Shown: positions 15,751-23,261 of the stretch, piece after piece
Position numbering within the stretch: the first letter of the stretch is position 1
How the letters are laid out: each line of letters starts with the position of its first letter
DNA from: Leptospiraceae bacterium UBA2033
GTDB lineage: Bacteria > Spirochaetota > Leptospiria > Leptospirales > Leptospiraceae
Length of the DNA: 28,840 nucleotides
Assembly (NCBI GenBank): GCA_002333425.1
Contig: DDBL01000108.1
Span: forward strand, 255-29,094
Direction: 5' to 3'
The notes under the pieces: model-generated
What the model was told of the DNA's origin: nothing
The model's database searches: none
The model's input: only the letters and a program-made list of their open reading frames with translations
Program-made: the position numbers and the translations under genes

Positions 15751-17474
15751 AAAACTATTCCTCTATTCGCCTACATAGGTGGCTTCCTATTTTTGTGACT
15801 GGAGCGTTTACTTTATTGTTATTCGCTTCTGCATTTTGGCGAGAGTGGCAGGAAACAAATACGACCGAGGAAAATGCGCGTGAACTTGTCAAACATCGCA
15901 TGGCAGATGAACAACATAGAATAGAGCAATTGATACGATCCGAAAATGAAAGTTTACTCATCGAGGAGATTGCACAATTTGGATCAATTCCAGAGGTAAG
16001 TTTACTAGCCTTAGTGGATGAAACGGGAAAAGTAATATTATCCGCACAATCTCTTCTTGTTGGAAACTCAATGCAAAACGCTCTTCCTGAGTTTGATATG
16101 GAACATTTAAAATTAATTCAGAATAGTCGACTTTTAGTTATGGATTTTGACTCTTCTCGTAATTCTCTACTTGCATATCAACCAATAACATTAGCCGCTT
16201 CTCCGGGGCAAATTCGACCAAACTCTGTTGGAGGTTTGTTACTTAAATATGATTTAACCCCAGCTAAACGAATCACAAGACAAAAAGTTGTGATAACTAT
16301 TTTTACTGAGTTAGGTTTTACGTTAGTTGTAATGGTTGCACTTATTTTAATGTTGCGTATTTGGTTGTCTCGTCCACTCGAATACTTACAAGATTTGGTA
16401 AATAAAATTAGTCATGGAGATTTCGCAACGGAAATTAAAATATCGGGTAATGGTGAGTTGGCGGAACTTGGTATTGCAGTAGATAGAATGCAAAAAAATT
16501 TAAAAAAAGCAACGGAGGAAAGGGATAATAACGAAAAGGCGCTTTTAGATGATATAGCAAAAAGAAAACAGTTAGAAATAGAGTTGGCTCGCCACAAAAA
16601 TAGATTAGAAGAATTAGTAAAAGAGCGAACTAGAGACTTAGAAGAAACAATTAAACGTTTACAAGAAACTCAATCCCAATTGGTTCAATCTGAAAAATTA
16701 GCCTCCCTTGGAATTTTAACAGCAGGAATTGCTCACGAAATGAATAATCCAATCAATTATATAAATTCCAGTATTATTTCTTTAGAAATGTTGGCAGGTG
16801 ATCTGATTGAAGTTATAAAACTTTACGAAACAATAAATCCTGAAAATATTTATACAAAATTAGATGAGGTTAAGGAATTCAAAGAGAATATTAGTTTTTC
16901 TGATACATTGGAAGGAGTAACAGTATTATCCAACAATATTAAAGTGGGCGCAAAAAAAACTGCGGATATAATTAGAAGTTTAAGAATTTTTTCAAGATCA
17001 GATAACGACAAATTAGCATTAGCCGACATTAATGAGAATATTGATTCGACACTTATACTTCTTCACAGTCAATACAAAGACAGAATAGAAATTATTAAAA
17101 AGTATGACAAACTACCAATGTTAAAATGTTTTCCAGGAAAATTAAATCAAGTGTTTATGAATTTACTTGCAAACGCTATTCAGGCGATTTCAGGAAATGG
17201 AGAAATTATAATAAAGACTTTATATATGCCTTCAGGAAATTTTGATTTTAAAAAAGAATGTATATTTATTTCTATTCAAGACAACGGACTTGGAATTCCT
17301 TTGGAAATACAAAATAAAATATTTGAACCTTTTTTCACTACAAAAGAAATTGGAAAAGGCACAGGTCTTGGACTTTCTATAAGTTATGGAATCATAGAAC
17401 AACACAAAGGTAAAATGGAATTTACAAGTGAAGTAGGGAAAGGAACTGAATTCAAAATTTATATACCGATTTAG
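15747..17474 (+). CDS. Membrane sensor histidine kinase
   Basis: Two-component sensor kinase of 575 residues. Membrane helix 12-30, extracytoplasmic sensor region about 31-180, second helix 181-207, HAMP about 208-260 and a coiled coil about 255-315. The phospho-acceptor is H330 in GILTAGIAHEMNNPINY. The ATPase domain has N-box NQVFMNLLANAIQAI (N476), DNGLGIP (D512) and GKGTGLGLSISYGI. The H-box and dimerisation type resemble kinases of the NtrB/ZraS group. Translation is coupled to the binding lipoprotein gene by ATGA, which suggests that protein is its periplasmic partner. Two receiver genes follow and are its likely targets. Confidence 0.92.
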   Translation: MKNYSSIRLHRWLPIFVTGAFTLLLFASAFWREWQETNTTEENARELVKHRMADEQHRIEQLIRSENESLLIEEIAQFGSIPEVSLLALVDETGKVILSAQSLLVGNSMQNALPEFDMEHLKLIQNSRLLVMDFDSSRNSLLAYQPITLAASPGQIRPNSVGGLLLKYDLTPAKRITRQKVVITIFTELGFTLVVMVALILMLRIWLSRPLEYLQDLVNKISHGDFATEIKISGNGELAELGIAVDRMQKNLKKATEERDNNEKALLDDIAKRKQLEIELARHKNRLEELVKERTRDLEETIKRLQETQSQLVQSEKLASLGILTAGIAHEMNNPINYINSSIISLEMLAGDLIEVIKLYETINPENIYTKLDEVKEFKENISFSDTLEGVTVLSNNIKVGAKKTADIIRSLRIFSRSDNDKLALADINENIDSTLILLHSQYKDRIEIIKKYDKLPMLKCFPGKLNQVFMNLLANAIQAISGNGEIIIKTLYMPSGNFDFKKECIFISIQDNGLGIPLEIQNKIFEPFFTTKEIGKGTGLGLSISYGIIEQHKGKMEFTSEVGKGTEFKIYIPI

Positions 17475-17484
17475 GGATAACGAA

Positions 17485-17874
17485 ATGGCTAATTATAATA
17501 TATTGTATGTAGATGATGAAATGGAAAATCTAACAAGTTTTAAATACTTGTTTAAGAAAAATTATAAGGTTATGTTAGCAAATTCTGCCTTGGAAGGATT
17601 GCAGACTCTAAAAGAAGAGAATATTCATATTGTAATTTCTGATCAAAGAATGCCTGAAATGACTGGAATTGAATTTTTAGAAAAAGTTTCTTCGGAACAT
17701 CCAAATATTGTTCGTATTTTGTTAACAGGATACACAGATGCAATGACTACTAGTGAAGCATTAGACCAAGGCAAAATTTACAAATGTATGTCAAAACCAT
17801 TCGAGATGGATGATATGAAACAAACTTTAACCGAAGCACTTGCGTTCTATCAGCAGAAAAATCAAAATAAATAA
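17485..17874 (+). CDS. Stand-alone response regulator receiver
   Basis: A single receiver domain of 129 residues with acidic pocket D10-D11, phospho-acceptor D53 (VISDQRMP), T81 (LLTGYTD) and K104 (CMSKPFE). There is no output domain, so it acts by protein contact or as a phosphate relay. It begins ten bases after the histidine kinase and so belongs to its operon. It is closely similar to the receiver of the next protein (both have YVDDE...NL.SF.YLFKKN and LANSA.EGL), which indicates a tandem duplication. Confidence 0.92.
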   Translation: MANYNILYVDDEMENLTSFKYLFKKNYKVMLANSALEGLQTLKEENIHIVISDQRMPEMTGIEFLEKVSSEHPNIVRILLTGYTDAMTTSEALDQGKIYKCMSKPFEMDDMKQTLTEALAFYQQKNQNK

Positions 17875-17930
17875 ATTAGTATTTCATAAAAAATTCTTGT
17901 CTCTCTTGTGCTTTCTTTAAACATAAATTC

Positions 17931-19247
17931 ATGATTGCCGGTAAAATATTATACGTAGATGATGAAGAACCAAATCTAATAAGTTTTAGATACCTCTTCA
18001 AAAAAAATTTTGAAATTCACTTAGCAAATTCTGCAGAAGAGGGACTTGATATTCTAAAAAGTGAGCAAATCCATATTATCCTCACAGATCAAAAAATGCC
18101 CGGAACATCAGGTGTGGAATTTCTTAAAAAAATCGCTACCATTTACCCAGACCCAATTAAAATTTTGCTTACTGGTTATGCAGACATAGGAACTGTAGTT
18201 GAAGCAATTAACTTGGGGCAAATATACCGTTATATGGCAAAACCTTTTCAGCCCGAAGAAATGTTAGTCACTCTAAAGAATGCCATGGAAGTTTATAATC
18301 TTAGAATGCAAAACAAAGAGCTTCTAACAACTCTAATCGAAACAAATAAACAATTAAATTTATTCAATGAAGATTTGGAAAATAAAGTCAGAGAGAGAAC
18401 AGAAACATTAACTAAAACGTTAGACGAAATAAATGGACTTAAATTTCAACAGGATGGGGACTATTATTTGACATCTCTTTTAATTGAACCACTCGGTCGT
18501 AATTCAGTAATTAGTGACAGAGTAAAGGTCGAATTTTTTTTGAAGCAAAAGAAAGAATTTCAATTTAAAGGAGAGTTTAATACACTTGGTGGAGATATAA
18601 ACATTGCGCATAATATCAAATTGATGAATAAGTCTTATGTTGTTTTTTTGAATGGCGATGCAATGGGAAAGTCTACACAAGGTGCAGGTGGAGCGATTGT
18701 GCTTGGTACTGCATTTGAAGTTATCATGGAACGTGTGAGAAGTTTTAAGTGGGGCAAAAATCTAATGCCAGATGAATGGATTTACAACACATATCATGAA
18801 CTGAATCAAACCTTTCTTACTTTTGAAGGACTTATGATGGTATCTATGGTGCTTGGGATTATTGAAGAAGAGACTGGTAATATGTATTTTATTAATGCCG
18901 AACATCCTATGCCTGTTTTATATAGAAATGGAAAAGCAAGTTTTATTAGCGAAGAACAAAATTACAATAAGTTAGGTTTTCCGCCTATCGACACGAAGCC
19001 AAGGGTCTCCATTGGAAATGTCAAATTAGTTTCGGGGGATATTGTATTTTTAGGATCGGATGGAAGAGATGATGTAGTGATGGGAACTCATCCAAATGGT
19101 CAGCCTAGAGTCAATGAAGATTTAGAAAGATTCTTGACTTGTGTGGAAAACGGGAATGGTAATTTACAGGAAATTTTTCAATTCATAAAAAAAGATGCAA
19201 CGTTATTAGATGATATTTCCCTTTTGAAAGTTAGTTATCTTGGGTAA
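17931..19247 (+). CDS. Receiver-PP2C (SpoIIE/RsbU-like) phosphatase
   Basis: Response regulator with a serine phosphatase output, 438 residues. Receiver 1-120 has D10, D11, phospho-acceptor D53, T81 and K104. A coiled linker (about 125-170) leads to a PP2C/SpoIIE domain. Metal-binding acidic residues are visible in LGGD (D222), NGDAMGKS (D243) and GSDGRDD (D377, D380). Such proteins dephosphorylate STAS-type antagonists in partner-switching pathways. A HATPase gene (now broken) follows, and a STAS gene lies at 26060, which fits that scheme. It is probably phosphorylated by the upstream kinase. The AUG has only a weak ribosome-binding site, and a 56-bp gap separates it from the preceding receiver. 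Confidence 0.9.
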   Translation: MIAGKILYVDDEEPNLISFRYLFKKNFEIHLANSAEEGLDILKSEQIHIILTDQKMPGTSGVEFLKKIATIYPDPIKILLTGYADIGTVVEAINLGQIYRYMAKPFQPEEMLVTLKNAMEVYNLRMQNKELLTTLIETNKQLNLFNEDLENKVRERTETLTKTLDEINGLKFQQDGDYYLTSLLIEPLGRNSVISDRVKVEFFLKQKKEFQFKGEFNTLGGDINIAHNIKLMNKSYVVFLNGDAMGKSTQGAGGAIVLGTAFEVIMERVRSFKWGKNLMPDEWIYNTYHELNQTFLTFEGLMMVSMVLGIIEEETGNMYFINAEHPMPVLYRNGKASFISEEQNYNKLGFPPIDTKPRVSIGNVKLVSGDIVFLGSDGRDDVVMGTHPNGQPRVNEDLERFLTCVENGNGNLQEIFQFIKKDATLLDDISLLKVSYLG

Positions 19248-19258
19248 CTAACGTTTTA

Positions 19259-19919
19259 TTGAATTGTATTTTCTTAGCGACTAACGGTTATTTGTTTTCG
19301 CTTCAAAGTATTTTGAAAGAAGCTATTTCACAAACAGAAGATTTCCGTAAAATCAAAAATCATCGAATTATAATTAGTAATTTTACACATACCCAGGATG
19401 TATATGGGAACACAGAATTTTTAGGACTTAGCTTTCGAGAAATTTTAATTAATAGACTTGTTGCGAAATAACATTTGTCATAGTGAGCTCGTCGAACTAT
19501 ACTTAATGAAATAAGCATCCTTCGACAGGCTCTGGATGACATTAGACCAATTTTGCAACAAGTCTATTGCCTATAAATATTCTCCTGATAATTCTAACAT
19601 ATTTATTATGAAAGGTTATTCTGCTGATGGTCTTTCTATTTTGATTATGAATTCTATTTCCAAAGTTACCCGAGGAGTTCGTGGAATTCCATCTGAATTT
19701 GAAAATGAAATTTTTGAGCCTTTCTTTAGAATCAATAAAATTTATGATGAACGTTTTTTCCTAGAAGAGCTTGGATTTGGAATTGGACTTTCTGTGATCC
19801 AAAAAGGGATTACTTCTTTAGATGGAAATGTATTTGTGTATGAAGTCAATGACCATGTAACATCCTTAGAACCAGAAAAGAAAATAGTTTCTGAGCTAAT
19901 CCTAAGACATGCAGAGTAA
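19259..19919 (+). pseudogene. HATPase/histidine-kinase-like gene split by a palindromic element
   Basis: Two open pieces, 19259-19471 and 19536-19919, fit one ATPase-domain protein. Piece 1 ends FREILINRLVAK; piece 2 continues SIAYKYSPDNSNIFI, then GIPSEFENEIFEPFFRI and ELGFGIGLSVIQKGI. Joined, these make an N-box (ILINRLVAKSIAYKYSPDNS), a G1-like and a G2 box. Removing 19469-19562 (94 bp) leaves 567 bp in one frame. The insert is 94 bp (1 modulo 3) and begins with TAA, so it both stops and shifts the reading. No His-box is present, so the original was probably a partner-switching kinase or a free ATPase domain. It follows the PP2C gene by 11 bp. Expression of the second piece alone from an internal ATG at 19536 is possible. 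Confidence 0.7.
19451..19568. repeat. Palindromic element inserted in the HATPase gene
   Basis: The core arms GTCATAGTGAGCTCGTCGAA and TTCGACAGGCTCTGGATGAC belong to the family seen inside the mpl-pheS repeat. Beyond them, AATAGACTTGTTGCGAAA (19451-19468) and TTTTGCAACAAGTCTATT (19551-19568) are also reverse complements at 17 of 18 positions. The symmetry therefore extends into the interrupted gene. Confidence 0.88.
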
Positions 19920-19968
19920 AATCTGACAAATTGCTTTCTTTTTTACACTTTCCTGTATCCTTCTTTCA

Positions 19969-19976
19969 GCCGATAC
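19969..19976 (+). promoter_or_regulatory. Possible sigma-28-type -10 element
   Basis: GCCGATAC matches seven of eight bases of the flagellar sigma-28 -10 box GCCGATAA and lies 31 bases before the ATG at 20008. No TAAA -35 box is present at the correct distance, so the call is weak. Confidence 0.25.
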
Positions 19977-20007
19977 TAAAGACGACACCAATATAGCTAG
20001 GTATGAA

Positions 20008-21105
20008 ATGAAACATAAAAGTCTACTTCTAATTCTACTACTCACAGTAAATTCCTTATTTGCCGTTGCTCCCGATATGGAAAATCTAAATGTTTTGATA
20101 AATGAAAACAAAATCCATTTCGACTTCATAAATGTAGTAATTAGTAATTTAATCAAACCTCAAACTGAACCAGAAAAACTCAGTGATTACGAAAATAGAA
20201 AAATTAAACCAGAGGCAGCAGCAAAACGTATCGTAGATAAAGACGATTCTTTTTATTTTGGAAAATTTTTAGAGGCGAATAAAAAAGACTTTGAAGGGAC
20301 TTTACTTTATTTTCGCGCAGATTATGGTGAGGCGCATAAACCTCTCAAAGAAGCGCAAGGAAAAATAAAAGAATTATATGAAGACGCTTTAGAGAGGCAT
20401 ACAGAGCATACCCGCGTTTTAGTTTCCTATGCTGCCCAAAGAATTATAAAGACAAATGATATTAGCTCCAAACATTTAATGAAACTTGCTTTTAGAGATT
20501 TAAAAATTGCTGAGGATTATTATACTCTTGGATGGAATCAATCTCCTTATCAATTTCGAAATAAAATTTCTCTTTATGAAGATGGATTTAGAGCATCTAG
20601 GCGAGCTCGTAGATTTACCCTTTTGGCACTTATCAATTTCAAAACTCCAAATGAGGATAAACAAACTTATAAAAAACAGTCTCTTAGCGAATTACAAAAC
20701 TCAATCAATGAAGGCAAAGTAAATGATTACGAATATATCAAAGTTACACTTCGTAATTTTATAGAAAACAAACTCATCGAAGGTAAAATTTCTTCTTCTG
20801 TAAATTTCCCAAGACCAAAAGGGGCAACTGATTACGAGTTTAAAGCAAATTCATCGGGAACTCTTGACTTAATGGAAATGCACGATGATAATTATGGAAT
20901 TATTACTTATAATAGAATTTCAATCTTAGAAGAGACAAATAATATTATCCGCAAAGATTCTCCAGGTCCAACAACGCCGGAGACAAACGCAAAACCTGCA
21001 CCCAATACTGGAACTGGTGCAGGCGCTGGAACCACAGCCTCTGAACCGGCAAAAGCTCCAACGAATCCACCAACAAACCCAGTAAGTCCAGTGGAGAAAA
21101 AATAA
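20008..21105 (+). CDS. Exported helical protein, possibly related to flagellar-coiling protein FcpA
   Basis: A 365-residue exported protein with signal peptide MKHKSLLLILLLTVNSLFA. The mature body to about residue 315 is rich in predicted helices with TPR-like pacing (FYFGKFLEANKKDFEGTLLY, AFRDLKIAEDYYTLGWNQSP). The last 45 residues are a Pro/Thr/Ala/Gly tail with repeats such as GTGAGAGTT. No named domain is obvious. From memory, size, signal, helical content and a CBS-PAS/rho neighbourhood recall leptospiral FcpA, a flagellar-sheath protein, but I could not compare sequences. The next gene, two bases on, has the same build. Confidence 0.6.
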   Translation: MKHKSLLLILLLTVNSLFAVAPDMENLNVLINENKIHFDFINVVISNLIKPQTEPEKLSDYENRKIKPEAAAKRIVDKDDSFYFGKFLEANKKDFEGTLLYFRADYGEAHKPLKEAQGKIKELYEDALERHTEHTRVLVSYAAQRIIKTNDISSKHLMKLAFRDLKIAEDYYTLGWNQSPYQFRNKISLYEDGFRASRRARRFTLLALINFKTPNEDKQTYKKQSLSELQNSINEGKVNDYEYIKVTLRNFIENKLIEGKISSSVNFPRPKGATDYEFKANSSGTLDLMEMHDDNYGIITYNRISILEETNNIIRKDSPGPTTPETNAKPAPNTGTGAGAGTTASEPAKAPTNPPTNPVSPVEKK

Positions 21106-21107
21106 AA

Positions 21108-21815
21108 ATGATTATGATTAAAAAACTCACCTTTCTGTGTTTCGTTTTATTTGCCATTAGCCTGTCTGCAAACTCAAAAGGAAATATTGTAGATAGGAAA
21201 AAGAATTTTGATTCCAGAGCTAAGTTTTTAATTTCTATGCAGGAAATTATTACTTCAGAAAAACTTTCTAAAGATCTGCAAGGATTAAAAGATATGGTGA
21301 GTGAAGTTGATATTGTTTACCGCTCTGGAGAGAAAGATAAAATTAAAAAAACTCTTTCCATTGGTGAATCAAAATTAGCCGCATTTCAAAAAGATTATTC
21401 TACTTTTATTAGTTTGGAAACCAAAGAACTGATGGAAGCTTACTCTTCTCAAGTTACTGCTGCGGAAGAAAAAGAAGCAGAAAATAAATCTAAACCAACA
21501 GTTACTCACACAGCAGCAAAAGAAAAATCTTCTGAATATTATACGATTGCAAAAGCGGATTATGCGAATGCTACTAAATTTGAAAGAGACGGAAATTTAC
21601 AATACGGGATTCAACTTTTTAAACGTGCATTGCAGTATACTGTTTTAGCCTTTGAAAATGCAAAATATCCACTCCCAACAAAATTTACGAACTTATCCAA
21701 AAATACTTCGCCAGCAGAAGAGCCAGAAGTCGCTCCTATCGGTGGAACTCATACGAATCCATCCAAGGAGTCCAAGGAAACAAAACCAGCCAATACAAGT
21801 AAGAACAAGAAATAG
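21108..21815 (+). CDS. Exported helical protein, companion of the preceding gene
   Basis: A 235-residue exported protein with signal MIMIKKLTFLCFVLFAISLSA (an internal Met at codon 3 is an alternative start). Like its neighbour it has a helical, charged body and a low-complexity C-terminus (TNPSKESKETKPANTSKNKK). EYYTIAKADYANATKFERDG and GIQLFKRALQYTVLAFENAK echo EDYYTLGWNQ and GFRASRRARRFTLLALINFK of the upstream protein. The two may be distant paralogues that act together in the periplasm. They are two bases apart and surely co-transcribed. Function unknown. Confidence 0.65.
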   Translation: MIMIKKLTFLCFVLFAISLSANSKGNIVDRKKNFDSRAKFLISMQEIITSEKLSKDLQGLKDMVSEVDIVYRSGEKDKIKKTLSIGESKLAAFQKDYSTFISLETKELMEAYSSQVTAAEEKEAENKSKPTVTHTAAKEKSSEYYTIAKADYANATKFERDGNLQYGIQLFKRALQYTVLAFENAKYPLPTKFTNLSKNTSPAEEPEVAPIGGTHTNPSKESKETKPANTSKNKK

Positions 21816-21890
21816 CAAATACGAAAGCTTAAAGAAATTAATTAAAAACTGCATGATATTGAAAAATGAAATTAGAAATAATCGAATAAA

Positions 21891-21920
21891 CATCGGTGGC
21901 AATCTGTGTTTATCGGTGGT
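21891..21920. repeat. Half copy of the CATCGGTG repeat
   Basis: CATCGGTGGCAATCTGTGTT followed by TATCGGTGGT matches the right arm of the outer repeat near 8131-8158 without a left arm. It is a solitary remnant between the exported-protein gene and the regulator gene. Confidence 0.7.
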
Positions 21921-21987
21921 AAATAAATCTCAAATCAAAATTAGCTTGAATCTGCTTGCCTATGTATGAGTTAAGTAAATACAATTT

Positions 21988-23169
21988 ATGAAAATAGAAT
22001 CCATTTACAAACATTTTATGGTGACTCCGGTTAGTCATCTTCCCGTGGTAGATGAAAATTCTGATATAGTGGGTCTTGTCTCCAAAGAGAAAGTTCTAAT
22101 GGAGATGGCAGATGTTTCATCAACTAGCGAAGAATACGAACGTATTCCCGAGTTATTTTTGGAATTTAATATCACAGAAGGTGTCATTTACTATTTTCAA
22201 AATAACAGAACTATTCCAGTCATTAATACATTAGCCCAAAAAGTAGATACGTGGGAAAAACCTCGTTTTTTGGCAGAAGTTTCTAAACTTACAAACAAAT
22301 CTCCTGTCTTAAAAACGGAAAACAAAGAGTCTGACGGAGAAGAGTTGAGTGAAAACAAACAAGCGATCTTTCAATTCATGTCCCTCGTGCTTGCAAGTTT
22401 TCCTGACGCACTTTTTGCAACCGACAAAGAAGGTGTAACCACATTTTACAATGAAAAGTTTGAGTTGGATATTTTAGCTAGAAGTATTTTTAGGGACTCT
22501 ATTAGTTATACTGAAAAATACTTTCGTGAGTTAAACCAAGATTTATTCGCCAATTATCTTAAATCGCATGAACTCGATGAATCTAGAAAAGCCAATGTTC
22601 CCATTATCCAAGCCTATGTAAAAGATTTGAATTTGGTTTTAAGGATCATCACTTTAAAGAATGAACAAATCATCACTGGATTTTTGTATCATTTTATAGA
22701 ACCGCAAACTAGAATGAATCGAATGAATGAGGAAGGTTTTTCCTTTCCGTCTGTCGAAGAAGCATTTCAGATGAATGTTCCATTGGAAACATTAATTGAA
22801 GAAATTGAAAGTCATTATATATTCCAAAAGCTCAAAAAGAACGATGAGAACATTTCTCATACTGCAAACGAGTTAGGAATTCCGCGCTCCACTTTGCAAA
22901 ACAAAATTAAACTTTTAAAAATTAACCAAAAGTTCAAACGAGAAATTTCTAGCCCAATTCCAAGAAAAAGAAAAAAAATGGTAGAAAAAAAAGAACATTC
23001 TACTAAAAAGGTTTTAGCCTCCGAAAGTAAGCGGACTGCTCTTCCGAAAAGTAAGAAAGTCAATAAGGCAACTACTAAGAAGCCTTCACAAACCTCAAAA
23101 AAGTCTTCGCAGGCAAAAATCAATAAAAACAAGGTAAAATTTAAAACTAAAGCAAAAAAGAAGAAATAA
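21988..23169 (+). CDS. CBS-PAS-Fis HTH regulator with lysine-rich tail
   Basis: A 393-residue probable transcription regulator. The N-terminus carries a CBS motif (MVTPVSHLPVVDENSDIVGL, 11-30), which binds adenine nucleotides in other proteins. A PAS-like region (about 125-240) contains SFPDALFATDKEGVTTFYN. A Fis-type helix-turn-helix follows at about 281-312 (ISHTANELGIPRSTLQNKIK), as in enhancer-binding proteins, but with no AAA+ domain between. Residues from about 325 to the end are almost entirely Lys, Arg, Ser, Thr and Ala, like a histone H1 tail. It cannot activate sigma-54 by the usual ATPase route. It lies 92 bp before rho. Confidence 0.8.
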   Translation: MKIESIYKHFMVTPVSHLPVVDENSDIVGLVSKEKVLMEMADVSSTSEEYERIPELFLEFNITEGVIYYFQNNRTIPVINTLAQKVDTWEKPRFLAEVSKLTNKSPVLKTENKESDGEELSENKQAIFQFMSLVLASFPDALFATDKEGVTTFYNEKFELDILARSIFRDSISYTEKYFRELNQDLFANYLKSHELDESRKANVPIIQAYVKDLNLVLRIITLKNEQIITGFLYHFIEPQTRMNRMNEEGFSFPSVEEAFQMNVPLETLIEEIESHYIFQKLKKNDENISHTANELGIPRSTLQNKIKLLKINQKFKREISSPIPRKRKKMVEKKEHSTKKVLASESKRTALPKSKKVNKATTKKPSQTSKKSSQAKINKNKVKFKTKAKKKK

Positions 23170-23177
23170 CTTCTTTC

Positions 23178-23223
23178 CTAATAAATCGTAATAGGTAATC
23201 AACTTAAAGCCAAGATTTATTAG
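23178..23223 (+). promoter_or_regulatory. Inverted repeat in the rho leader
   Basis: CTAATAAATC (23178-23187) and GATTTATTAG (23214-23223) are exact reverse complements with a 26-base loop, ending 38 bases before the rho ATG. It could be a terminator of the upstream gene, an attenuator used in rho autoregulation, or an operator. It is not followed by a T-run. Confidence 0.5.
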
Positions 23224-23261
23224 AATTTCCAAAAAATCCACGAACAGGCAAATCCCATACT

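Noticed and set aside
19360..19542. Minus-strand 60-codon frame beginning MSSRACRRML
   Set aside because: It is the same repeat-derived string seen in the pheS extension (MSSRACRRIL); it comes from the palindromic element, not a gene.
21652..21969. Plus-strand 105-codon frame overlapping the end of the second exported protein
   Set aside because: It is out of frame with a well-supported gene and runs through a repeat remnant; there is no start signal.
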